A DNA stretch of 64,000 nucleotides from Bacillota bacterium (GTDB taxonomy: Bacteria > Bacillota > Clostridia > Oscillospirales > Acutalibacteraceae). This document shows positions 25,129 to 33,527 of this stretch, piece after piece; position 1 is the first letter of the stretch; every line of letters begins with the position of its first letter. The stretch is from NCBI GenBank assembly GCA_023412715.1, contig JAEZCC010000004.1:34601-98600 (forward strand), read 5' to 3'. A program made the position numbers and the translations under genes. The notes below the pieces were generated by a model. The model did no database searches and was not told the origin of the DNA. It saw only the letters and a list, made by a program, of their open reading frames with translations.

Positions 25129-26404
25129 ACAAATCAGTTCCTTCCACAACAACTTCGTCATACAGGTTTACCGTGCCCGAGGTAGATAATGCGGCTTTGT
25201 CCGGCGAAGGATCGCAGATCACGTAATTGTCCGCGCTGAATTCCGGCACGATCTGGCGGAATTCAATCTGGTTGCCGTGCATGACGTAGACGCCCTGCAC
25301 GTTCTTTTTGCTCGTCGCCGCCTTGCCGGTAGCATCTTTCACCGTTTTCTGCACCGTCTCGAAATGAATCGCCTTCTGGCTGACCCGGATGCCGGTGTAC
25401 TGCTGGGTGATGACCTGCGCCGTCTCGCTGCGGACCCCTGCGATCTCTTCGTTCATATCCTTGCACTCAAGGATGACGGCGGCCTCGGAATTCGGCTCCT
25501 TCTGGTTGACGGCGGCGACGTTGGCGGGGACCGAAGCGTCTGACACGAAAGGAAAACGCACCGAAATCTGCCGGCCGGAGCCGAGCTGGCGGAAGTCCGC
25601 CACGCGGTCCGCCGGGACGATGCAGGCGAGGTACCAGACGTAGTCGTCGCAGATTTTTCCGATCGCCCCGGCGACGGGCGTCCGCTGCGCCTGCTGCGCG
25701 CTGCGGATCTGGTCGCAGCTCATGGAGAGCACCTTCGAAAGATCAAAGGCGGATTCGAGGCCGTCCGTCGTCTCGATAAAATACCCGGAAGCGGGGGAAA
25801 CGACCGAGCCTTCCGCGCTCCCGGCCTCGGCCGCGAGCGTTTTCTGCTGCGACTGCAGCGCGCGGATGCGCGCGTCGAAATTCGCGACCTTCCCTGTCGC
25901 AATCTGCTTTTCGTTGATTAAGCCGAGCAGCGCGTCCTTCCGGTCGAAGGCGGCCGTCAGATCGCCGGAATTCACCTCGCCGAGCAGCTGCTCCACGCTC
26001 TGGCAGATGCGGCCGTTCGCGGAGTCCACGCCGACCGCCGACAGGGCCGACCCGGGCGACTGAAGCCCCTGCAGCTGGGAGATAGCGTCCGTGACCTGCT
26101 CCAGCTCGCGCTGGGCGACGGCCTGGGCCTCGTCCCGGTAGAGCCTGGCCACGGTCTCACCCTTCGCCACTTTTTCGCCCGGGCTGACGACGTAATCGAC
26201 AACGCCGCCGCTCTTCCCTTTCAGCAGCGTTTCTTTGCGGATTGCCACAACGTCCGCCTGCACCGAGTTGGAGGCGGTGAAATGCGTCGCCGTCTCGGTG
26301 CGGATGGAAGAGTAGCGCGCGCGGTACACCTGATAGCCCACGTAAAGAAGCAGAAGCAGGGCGAGCAGAGTCGACGCCGCTTTTTTTGTCCGGAAGCTGT
26401 TCAA
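25106..26404 (-). CDS. HlyD-like membrane-fusion/adaptor protein, unassigned role
   Basis: A 432-residue protein with one N-terminal membrane helix (STLLALLLLLYVGYQVY, about residues 12-28). A large extracytoplasmic part follows: a lipoyl/barrel-sandwich segment (KGKSGGVVDYVVSPGEKVAKG), a helical hairpin of about 100 residues and C-terminal beta domains. This is the architecture of periplasmic adaptor/membrane-fusion proteins, but no export permease or ATPase is adjacent. I use the TTG at 26404 (LNSFRTKKA), which has AAAGGGGTGG upstream and overlaps the miaA stop (TTGA). It lies directly upstream of ylmE-sepF. A division-related envelope role is possible but unproven. Confidence 0.75.
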   Translation of the reverse strand: MNSFRTKKAASTLLALLLLLYVGYQVYRARYSSIRTETATHFTASNSVQADVVAIRKETLLKGKSGGVVDYVVSPGEKVAKGETVARLYRDEAQAVAQRELEQVTDAISQLQGLQSPGSALSAVGVDSANGRICQSVEQLLGEVNSGDLTAAFDRKDALLGLINEKQIATGKVANFDARIRALQSQQKTLAAEAGSAEGSVVSPASGYFIETTDGLESAFDLSKVLSMSCDQIRSAQQAQRTPVAGAIGKICDDYVWYLACIVPADRVADFRQLGSGRQISVRFPFVSDASVPANVAAVNQKEPNSEAAVILECKDMNEEIAGVRSETAQVITQQYTGIRVSQKAIHFETVQKTVKDATGKAATSKKNVQGVYVMHGNQIEFRQIVPEFSADNYVICDPSPDKAALSTSGTVNLYDEVVVEGTDLYDGKVVQ

Positions 26405-27345
26405 AGCCGCCACCCCTTTCCCTCGACTATGGCAGACGAGCGGGCGAGCACGCCGTCGGAAGAAGCGAAATCGTCCCGCAGAATCCACGCGGCGTTCTCG
26501 TCGCGGCGGAACCAGGTCAGCTGACGCTTGGCGTAGCGGCGGCTCTCACGCTTCACGCTTTCCACGGCTTCTTCCAGCGTAGATTCCCCGCGGAAATACG
26601 GCACGAATTCCTTGTATCCGATGGCCTGCTTCGCCGTGCAGCCGTCGGGCAGGCGCAGCACGGCCTCCGCTTCCCGCAGCAGGCCCCGGCGCATCATTTC
26701 GTCCACGCGGCGGTCTATGGCGGCGTACAGTTTCGCACGGTCGCGGTACGAAAGGCCTATCATGCAGACGTCGTAGGGCGGCGGATTCTCTTTCGACCGC
26801 CGGAGCTGCTCCGTCATGGTGAGGCCCGTGACCCGGCAGATCTCGATGGCGCGGATCAGGCGTGCGGCGTTGTGCGGGTCGATGCGCTCCGCGGACTCAG
26901 GGTCCAGCGTGCGCAGCTCCGCGAGAAGGGACTGCGTCCCTTCCTCCCGCGCCTTTTGCCGCAGCTCGGCGCGAAGGGCGTCGCAGCGCCCTTCCGGGGC
27001 AAAGCCGATGTTGCCGAGAAGCGATCGGACGTACAGCCCCGTGCCGCCGGCGACGACCGGCAGGCGGCCGCGGCCGCGGATGCCGCGGATGCACTCCGAA
27101 GCGGCGGCGACATAGTCCGCCACGCTGAACGGCTGCCGCGGATCGGCACAGCCGACCATGTGGTGCGGCACGCCGCGCATCTCTTCCTCCGACGGTCTGG
27201 CCGTCCCCACCTCCAGCCCGCGGTAGACCTGCATGGAGTCCGCCGAGACGACCTCGCCGCCGAAGCGCAGGGCAAGCTCGACGGCAAGCCCGGTCTTGCC
27301 CGTCGCGGTCGGCCCCACGACCGCCACGACGGGGACGGTGCCCAT
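26401..27345 (-). CDS. miaA: tRNA dimethylallyltransferase
   Basis: A 314-residue enzyme that prenylates A37 of tRNAs reading UNN codons. The P-loop is VVGPTATGKTGLAVEL; the catalytic and substrate blocks VVSADSMQVYRGLEVGTA and GVPHHMVG are intact, as is the PVVAGGTGLYVRSLL loop. The ATG overlaps the mutL stop (TAATG). Its product i6A37 is the substrate of MiaB, encoded at 33528-34961 in the same run. Confidence 0.95.
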   Translation of the reverse strand: MGTVPVVAVVGPTATGKTGLAVELALRFGGEVVSADSMQVYRGLEVGTARPSEEEMRGVPHHMVGCADPRQPFSVADYVAAASECIRGIRGRGRLPVVAGGTGLYVRSLLGNIGFAPEGRCDALRAELRQKAREEGTQSLLAELRTLDPESAERIDPHNAARLIRAIEICRVTGLTMTEQLRRSKENPPPYDVCMIGLSYRDRAKLYAAIDRRVDEMMRRGLLREAEAVLRLPDGCTAKQAIGYKEFVPYFRGESTLEEAVESVKRESRRYAKRQLTWFRRDENAAWILRDDFASSDGVLARSSAIVEGKGWRL

Positions 27346-29255
27346 TACGGGAGCCTCCCGAACCGTCGCTCCAGCTCTTTTTCCGTAAGCAGGAACGAGA
27401 CCGGCCTTCCGTGCGGGCAGTAGCGGACGTCTTCTTTCTCCACGCGGCGCACAAGATCCATCAGCTCCTGCGGGGAAGCGGGGTCGCCCGCCTTGACCGC
27501 CGCCCTGCAGGCGACGTTGTGGTACAGCCAGTCCAGCTTTTCGGTCGTGACGTCCGTCCTGCTGGAAGCGAGGTAGCCCGCAATCTCCATGACGGCCTCG
27601 GCGACGTCGCCGCCGAGAATCATCGGCGCGCTGCGGACCAGCACGGTGCCCGCGCCGAAATCCTCAAGCTCGAAGCCGGCCTCCTCGCAGATCGCGCGGG
27701 ATTCCAGCACGGCCGAATACTCTTCTTTCGCGAGGGACACCGTCACCGGCTCCAGCAGCAGCTGGCCATAGGCCCTGCCGCCCTGCGCCTTCAGCTTCTC
27801 GTACAGAAGGCGCTCGTGGGCGGCGTGCTTGTCGATGAAAATAAGGCTGTCGCCGCGCTGGACGATGATGTATGTGCCGAACGCCTCGCCAATCAGCTTC
27901 TCCGGCTGCTCGGCCGCCTGCGGCGCGGCGGTCGGCGTCTGCGCGGCGCTTTCCGCGCCCTCCGAAGGGGTACCAGCCGGCGGAGAAGGCGGCAGCGGTT
28001 CGTCGTCCCGCTCGATGTCCGGCGGAACGAGCGTACCGCGCGAAAAATCCGCCGTCCCCGGCACGGTATCTTCACGCGCGGGAAGCCCGGCCGGTCCGAA
28101 GGACGCGGCCGGCACGGACGGCCGTGGGTCTGACTGCGTCTGGGCGGCGGGTGCCTGCCCCGGCGCGGGCGGGGACGCCTGAAAGCGCATCTGCACGGCC
28201 GAGGGCTCCGCCTGACGGAAGGCGGCCGGGGACGCCGAGTCGGAAAGCTTCAGGCTGTGCGCCGTGTCGCCCACATGCAGCGCCGTTTTCGTCCCGTGGT
28301 AGACGGCGTCGAAAATCGGGCGCTCGTTCAGAAAACGGACCTCAATCTTCGCTGGGTGGACGTTGACGTCGACCGCGGCGAGCGGCACGGTGAGGCGCAG
28401 GACGCAGGCGGGGATCTTCCCCGTCATCAGCGAGCCGCGGAACGCCTCTTCCAGCGCGACGGAAGCGGTGCGGCTCTTGACGTAGCGCCCGTTGATGAAA
28501 AAGTTCTGCATGCTGCGGTTCGGCCGGGCCGCGGACGGTTTGCTGACAAAGCCCTCGACCCCGATGCCGTTCAGCTCGTATTTCACGGGGATCAGCCCGG
28601 CGGTGAACTCTTTGCCGAACACGGCATAGACCGCCGAACGAAGCTGCCCGTCGCCCGGCGCGTGCAGCGTCTCCCTGCCGTCGCGCAGAAAGCGGAACGA
28701 AACCTCCGGGTGCGCGAGCGCCTCTTTGTCGACGACCCCCGCGACGGCGTTGCCTTCCGTAAAATCCTTTTTGAGAAACTTCATGCGAGCCGGCGTGTTG
28801 TAAAACAGGTCGCGCACGACGATGGTCGTGCCCTCGGCGCAGCCGGCGTCTTCGCAGGACTGCTCCTGCCCGCCGGAAATGCCGTAGCGGGTGCCCGCGA
28901 GCTCGCCCGCCGTGCGGGTCAGAAGCTCCACGTGCGCGACGGCCGCAATGGAGGCCAGCGCCTCGCCGCGGAAGCCGAGCGTCGCGATGCCGTCGAGGTC
29001 TTCGCGCCCGGAGATTTTGCTGGTCGCATGGCGCAGGAACGCGAGCGGCACGTCGCCGCGCTCGATGCCGCAGCCGTCGTCGGTCACGCGCAGAAACGAA
29101 ACGCCGCCGCCCCGGATCTCGACCGTCACGTTCTTCGCCCCGGCGTCGATGGAGTTTTCCACAAGCTCTTTGACGGCCGAAGCCGGCCTCTCGACGACTT
29201 CGCCCGCCGCAATCAGCTCTGCGACGTGTTTGTCAAGCACATTGATTCTGCCCAC
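27345..29255 (-). CDS. mutL: DNA mismatch repair protein MutL (endonuclease type)
   Basis: A 636-residue GHKL ATPase. The N-terminal motifs are ELVENSIDAGAKNV, DDGCGI, TLGFRGEALASI and GTTIVVRDLFYNTPARMKFL. A disordered Pro-rich linker spans about 340-455. The C-terminal domain has DKHAAHERLLYE at about 475-486 (the DQHA-x2-E-x4-E nicking motif with Lys for Gln) and CPHGRP at 613-618, so it is a nicking MutL as in bacteria lacking MutH. I use GTG 29255 with AAGGG upstream; the longer frame to 29594 runs into an unrelated upstream region. Confidence 0.94.
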   Translation of the reverse strand: MGRINVLDKHVAELIAAGEVVERPASAVKELVENSIDAGAKNVTVEIRGGGVSFLRVTDDGCGIERGDVPLAFLRHATSKISGREDLDGIATLGFRGEALASIAAVAHVELLTRTAGELAGTRYGISGGQEQSCEDAGCAEGTTIVVRDLFYNTPARMKFLKKDFTEGNAVAGVVDKEALAHPEVSFRFLRDGRETLHAPGDGQLRSAVYAVFGKEFTAGLIPVKYELNGIGVEGFVSKPSAARPNRSMQNFFINGRYVKSRTASVALEEAFRGSLMTGKIPACVLRLTVPLAAVDVNVHPAKIEVRFLNERPIFDAVYHGTKTALHVGDTAHSLKLSDSASPAAFRQAEPSAVQMRFQASPPAPGQAPAAQTQSDPRPSVPAASFGPAGLPAREDTVPGTADFSRGTLVPPDIERDDEPLPPSPPAGTPSEGAESAAQTPTAAPQAAEQPEKLIGEAFGTYIIVQRGDSLIFIDKHAAHERLLYEKLKAQGGRAYGQLLLEPVTVSLAKEEYSAVLESRAICEEAGFELEDFGAGTVLVRSAPMILGGDVAEAVMEIAGYLASSRTDVTTEKLDWLYHNVACRAAVKAGDPASPQELMDLVRRVEKEDVRYCPHGRPVSFLLTEKELERRFGRLP

Positions 29256-29272
29256 GGCCGGTCCCTTCCTTC

Positions 29273-29806
29273 CTACAGATACAAATCCATGATGACGTCG
29301 TCGTAATAGCTGCCGCCGACCTGAAAATAATTTTTCAGGCGCCCCGCCTGCCGGAACCCGAACCCTTCGTACAGGCGGATGGCCCGTTCGTTGTTCGCAT
29401 AGACGTCGAGGTGGATGGTCTTCAGCGTCTGATTCGCCTCTGCAAACCCAATCAGCTCGGTCAGCAGGGCGCTCGCCGCGCCGAGATGCCAGTATTTTTT
29501 CCGGACGCTGATGCCCAGCTCGCAGTTGTGGGCGAGGCGTTCTTTCGATTCCGCCATCAGGTTGGCGGAACAGGCCAGCTCGCTCCCAATCCATCCGACG
29601 AAAAAAGCGCTGTTGGGCTGGCCGCGCACGTCCCGAATGAACTGTTTTTCCTGTTCAAGGTCAAAGCGGCAGCCGTTTTCACCGAATGTCAGAAAGTCGC
29701 TCTCGCCGCCGACATGGTTCAGATAATCGATCATTGCTTCGGCGTCGCTCTCCTCCGCCGGGCGGATCGTCATCTCCCTGCCGTCCTTTAGCCGGACTGT
29801 TTTCAT
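29273..29806 (-). CDS. GNAT-family N-acetyltransferase
   Basis: A 177-residue GNAT-fold acetyltransferase of the RimJ/RimL-like type: N-terminal MTIRPAEESDAEAMIDYLN, acetyl-CoA-binding region GISVRKKYWHLGAASALLTEL, and C-terminal VYANNERAIRLYEGFGFRQ. The substrate cannot be predicted. ATG 29806 has GAGGGG upstream; the open frame continuing upstream to 30283 overlaps the next gene in another frame and is not coding. It sits between mutL and another GNAT gene. Confidence 0.88.
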   Translation of the reverse strand: MKTVRLKDGREMTIRPAEESDAEAMIDYLNHVGGESDFLTFGENGCRFDLEQEKQFIRDVRGQPNSAFFVGWIGSELACSANLMAESKERLAHNCELGISVRKKYWHLGAASALLTELIGFAEANQTLKTIHLDVYANNERAIRLYEGFGFRQAGRLKNYFQVGGSYYDDVIMDLYL

Positions 29807-29870
29807 GCCGCATCCCCTCTCTTTTTGCCCGGGACAAAAAAGGCCGCATCCGCCCTTCGGACCGTCTCCA

Positions 29871-30386
29871 TCAGAATTTTTCGGCCAGCTCCGGCAGGGC
29901 CTCGCCGTCCAGCCGGAAGATTGTCCATTGCTCCTGCGGCTTTGCGCCCATCGCCCGGTAAAAATCCGCGGACGGCTTGTTCCAGTTAAGGCACGTCCAC
30001 TCCATGCGGCCGCACCCGCGCCCGACGGCGAGGCGGGCCAGAAACGACAGCAGCGCACCGCCGATACCGCGCCTGCGGCACCCGGGCTCCACGAAAATAT
30101 CTTCCAGGTAAAGCCCGCTTCTGCCGAGAAACGTGGAAAAGTTATGGAAGAACAGCGCGTAGCCGACCGGTTCGCCGCGAAGCTCCGCCAGAACAGCCTC
30201 GGCGCTTTTCTGCCGGAACAGGGAATCGCGCAGCGTCTCTTCCGTTGCCGCGACGTCGTTTTCCATTTTCTCGTATTCCGCAAGACCGCGAATCAGGCGA
30301 AGGAGCGTCGGGATGTCTTCCTCCCGCGCAAAGCGGAGGACAACGTCCGGGTCTTTCGTCCGATAGATCTGCTGCGTCCGTTCCAT
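29871..30386 (-). CDS. GNAT acetyltransferase, diamine/polyamine (SSAT-like) type
   Basis: A 171-residue acetyltransferase with the layout of the spermidine/spermine or diamine N1-acetyltransferase subfamily: LAEYEKMENDVAATEETL, then GYALFFHNFSTFLGRSGLYL-EDIFV, the acetyl-CoA loop GCRRRGIGGALLSFLA, and MEWTCLNWNKPSADFY. Polyamine or thialysine acetylation is the likely activity by family resemblance. It follows mutS by 25 bases and precedes a second GNAT gene by 64. Confidence 0.85.
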   Translation of the reverse strand: MERTQQIYRTKDPDVVLRFAREEDIPTLLRLIRGLAEYEKMENDVAATEETLRDSLFRQKSAEAVLAELRGEPVGYALFFHNFSTFLGRSGLYLEDIFVEPGCRRRGIGGALLSFLARLAVGRGCGRMEWTCLNWNKPSADFYRAMGAKPQEQWTIFRLDGEALPELAEKF

Positions 30387-30411
30387 GTTCCGTCCTTTCC
30401 AACAGCGCTTT

Positions 30412-33030
30412 CTATTTTGCCAGCTTGCACAGCTCGAACAGCGCGTTCATGCACTCGATGGGCGTCAGGGTGTTCACGTCCAGCGCGCGCAGGCGCTCCA
30501 AGACCTCCGTCTCGTTCGGAGGCGTCAGCGCGAGCTGCATCGGCTCGTCGTCCTCCTGACGCTTTGCAAGGCGCTTCGGCGTCGAAACGTCCTTGCCGGC
30601 GTCCAGCTCGGCCAGAATCTGCTTTGCCCGCGAGATGATGCTGTTCGGCACGCCCGCGAGCTTCGCGACCTCGACGCCGTAGCTGTCGTCCGCGCCGCCG
30701 CGCACGATGCGCCGCAGGAAGGTGATGTCGTCCCCGCGCTTTTTGACGGCGATGTTGTAATTCTTGACGCCGGGGACAAGCTCTTCGAGGGCGGTCAGCT
30801 CGTGGTAGTGCGTCGCGAACAGCGTTTTTGCGCCGAGGCGCTTCGGGTCCGCGACATATTCCAGCACCGCTCGGGCGATGCTCATGCCGTCGAATGTAGA
30901 GGTGCCGCGGCCGATCTCGTCGAGGATGAGAAGGCTGTCGGCCGTGGCGTTTTTGACAATCTCCGCGACCTCGGCCATCTCCACCATGAAGGTGGACTGC
31001 CCGGCGGTGAGGTCGTCGGACGCGCCGATGCGCGTGAACACGGCGTCGGTGATGCCGATCTCGGCGCTTTCGGCGGGGACGAAGCAGCCGATCTGCGCCA
31101 TGATGACGATGAGCGCGATCTGGCGCATGTAGGTGGATTTGCCCGCCATGTTCGGGCCGGTGATGATGGCGACGCGGTTCTCCCCCTTGTCGAGCACCGC
31201 GTCGTTCGGGACGAACGGCTCCTCGAGCAGCGCCTCCACGACCGGATGCCTGCTTTTCTTAAGGGCGATGCGGCCGTCGAGGCTGATGACCGGCCTTGTG
31301 TAATTGCGGTCGACCGAGACCTGCGCGAAAGAGAGCAGAACGTCGAGCCGGGCGACGGCCTGCGCCGTCGCCTGCACGCGGTCCATCTCGGCGGCGACCT
31401 TGCGGCGTACGTCCTGGAACAGCTCGTATTCAAGCTGCACGGACTTGTCGTGCGCGCCGAGGATGCGGCCTTCCAGCTCTTTGAGCTCCGGCGTGATGAA
31501 GCGCTCGCAGTTCGTCAGCGTCTGCTTGCGGATATACTCCGGCGGGGCCTGATCCTTATAGGCGTTGCTGATCTCTATGTAATAGCCGAACACGCGGTTG
31601 TAGCCGACCTTCAGCTTCGGGATGCCCGTGCGCTCGCGCTCCTGCGTCTCGATTTTCGCAATGACGCCGCGCCCGTCGCTCATGTCGCCCTTGAGCACGT
31701 CCAGCTCTTCGCTGTAGCCGGGCCGGATGATGCCGCCTTCGCGCAGGGAAAACGGCGGGTCGTCGACGATTGCCTTCTCGACGAGGCCGCGCACGTCTTC
31801 AAGGCCGTCGATGGACCGGCAGACGCCCGCGAGCAGGTCGGACTTCGAGCCCTGCAGCATGCTTTTGAGAGCCGGGAGCTTCGCCGCCGTCTCCGACAGG
31901 CTTTTGAGTTCCCTGCCGTTCGCCGAGCCGTACACGATGCGGGACATCAGGCGCTCCAGATCATGCACGCCGGTCAGCTGCTCCGCAAGGCTGCCGCGCA
32001 GCACGCTGTCTTTCGTCAGCTCCTCCACGGCGTTCAGCCTGCGGCCGATCTGCGCCGGGTTCAGAAGCGGACGTTCAATCCAGCCGCGGATGAGGCGCTT
32101 GCCCATCGCGGTGCGGGTGCGGTCCAGCACCCAGAGCAGCGAGCCGCGCTTTTCCTTGCTGCGCATGGTTTCGAGCAGCTCCAGGTTGCGGCGGGCCGTC
32201 AGGTTCAGGCGCATGTACTGCGCGCCGCTGTAAAGATCGAGGGAGTTCAGGCGCTCGAGGCCGGTGCGCTCCGTCTCTTTGAGATAGGAAAGCAGCGCGC
32301 CGAGCGCGCCCGTAATTTCAGGCTTGTCCGAAAGGCCGAGGTCGCCGGGGGTCCTGCCCGCAAACTGGGCAGTGACCTCCCCGGCCGCCGCGTTCGGTTC
32401 GAACTTTTCGTCGCCCGGCATTTCCACGCTGGCGTGCAGGCGATCCTTGATGAACTTCGGCAGGGCCGAAAGGTCGAGCACGCCTTCGTTAATCAAGATT
32501 TCGCGCGGGGAAAAGCGCGACAGCTCGTTCGTAAGCTGCGCCGTCAGCTCCGCGGCGTTTTTGGCGCAGAGCAGCGTGGCGTGAAGCTCGCCGGTGGAAA
32601 TGTCCGCAAAGCAGACGCCCGCGCGGTTTTCGGCGGCGTACAGCGAACAGATGAAGTTGTTGCGCGTTTCGTCGAGCATGCTGCTTTCAAGCACCGTGCC
32701 CGGCGTGATGACGCGGATGATGTCGCGTTTGACAAGACCCTTCGCGAGGGCGGGGTCTTCCATCTGCTCGCAGATGGCGACCTTGTAGCCCTTCGCAATC
32801 AGCCGCGCGACATAGCTTTCGTAACTGTGGAACGGCACGCCGCACATGGGCGCGCGTTCCTCCTGCCCGCAGTCGCGGCCGGTCAGCGTCAGCTCAAGCT
32901 CGCGCGACGCGAGCTTCGCGTCGTCGTAGAACATCTCGTAAAAATCGCCGAGGCGAAAAAACAGAATGGTGTCGGGATATTGTTTTTTGACGTCGAAATA
33001 CTGCTGCATCATGGGGGAAAGATCGGCCAA
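30412..33030 (-). CDS. mutS: DNA mismatch repair protein MutS
   Basis: An 872-residue mismatch sensor. The N-terminal mismatch-binding motif with the wedge Phe is FFRLGDFYEMFYDDA near residue 24. The Walker A is ITGPNMAGKSTYMRQ near residue 620, followed by FVPAESAEIGITDAVFTRIG and the Walker B/dimer block LLILDEIGRGTSTFDGMSIA. C-terminal helix-turn-helix is present. It works with the MutL encoded about 1.2 kb downstream. Confidence 0.97.
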   Translation of the reverse strand: MADLSPMMQQYFDVKKQYPDTILFFRLGDFYEMFYDDAKLASRELELTLTGRDCGQEERAPMCGVPFHSYESYVARLIAKGYKVAICEQMEDPALAKGLVKRDIIRVITPGTVLESSMLDETRNNFICSLYAAENRAGVCFADISTGELHATLLCAKNAAELTAQLTNELSRFSPREILINEGVLDLSALPKFIKDRLHASVEMPGDEKFEPNAAAGEVTAQFAGRTPGDLGLSDKPEITGALGALLSYLKETERTGLERLNSLDLYSGAQYMRLNLTARRNLELLETMRSKEKRGSLLWVLDRTRTAMGKRLIRGWIERPLLNPAQIGRRLNAVEELTKDSVLRGSLAEQLTGVHDLERLMSRIVYGSANGRELKSLSETAAKLPALKSMLQGSKSDLLAGVCRSIDGLEDVRGLVEKAIVDDPPFSLREGGIIRPGYSEELDVLKGDMSDGRGVIAKIETQERERTGIPKLKVGYNRVFGYYIEISNAYKDQAPPEYIRKQTLTNCERFITPELKELEGRILGAHDKSVQLEYELFQDVRRKVAAEMDRVQATAQAVARLDVLLSFAQVSVDRNYTRPVISLDGRIALKKSRHPVVEALLEEPFVPNDAVLDKGENRVAIITGPNMAGKSTYMRQIALIVIMAQIGCFVPAESAEIGITDAVFTRIGASDDLTAGQSTFMVEMAEVAEIVKNATADSLLILDEIGRGTSTFDGMSIARAVLEYVADPKRLGAKTLFATHYHELTALEELVPGVKNYNIAVKKRGDDITFLRRIVRGGADDSYGVEVAKLAGVPNSIISRAKQILAELDAGKDVSTPKRLAKRQEDDEPMQLALTPPNETEVLERLRALDVNTLTPIECMNALFELCKLAK

Positions 33031-33064
33031 TGCTCATCGCCTCCCGTCGCTGAGATTTCCCGTC

Positions 33065-33472
33065 TTAATGGCAGCCCGCGCAGGAAGCGCAGTTCCCGCC
33101 GCAGGCGGGTTCCGTGTAATCCGCCGTCTCGGGGTCGCCTCCCTCGGCGCTCTGCGAAAGGATGGCGTTCACGCGGCGCATCAGCAGGTCGAAATCCTTT
33201 TTCGCTTCATTGTAGGCGGCCATGCTGGGGTTCTTCATCACCGAGGCGTAAAGGCCGTTCAGCTCCTGCTGAAACGCCTTGACCTTGTCTTCGTCGCGCT
33301 CGGGTTTCTGCAGCTCGTTCTGCAGCGACATCCGCTTGAGGTTGTAATTGCCGATTAAGTCCTGAAGCTTTTCGTCCTCGTCCGCCGCCTGCAGCGCGAT
33401 GCGCATTTTAAGGTAGCGCTCGTCCTTCTGAAGCTCTTTGCCGATTTCACGGGCCGAATTGATGATATCCAT
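33065..33472 (-). CDS. YlbF/YmcA (Ric) family protein with cysteine tail
   Basis: A 135-residue helical protein of the Com_YlbF family (MDIINSAREIGKELQ, YNLKRMSLQNEL, LNGLYASVMKN). In B. subtilis YmcA, YlbF and YaaT form the Ric complex controlling mRNA processing, and ymcA lies between miaB and mutS. The position here is the same, so a RicA-type role is likely. The C-terminus ends with four cysteines (ACGGNCASCAGCH), consistent with Fe-S or zinc ligation. ATG 33472 has AAGGAG six bases upstream. Confidence 0.85.
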   Translation of the reverse strand: MDIINSAREIGKELQKDERYLKMRIALQAADEDEKLQDLIGNYNLKRMSLQNELQKPERDEDKVKAFQQELNGLYASVMKNPSMAAYNEAKKDFDLLMRRVNAILSQSAEGGDPETADYTEPACGGNCASCAGCH

Positions 33473-33527
33473 AAAGCTCTCCTTTAAATCTTTTCCATTA
33501 TCTATATTTAAATATTGAATCACAGGT

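Noticed and set aside
30385..33282. Plus-strand open frame of 965 codons
   Set aside because: Antisense to mutS, which has all expected motifs; the translation is Arg/Ala/His-rich shadow sequence.
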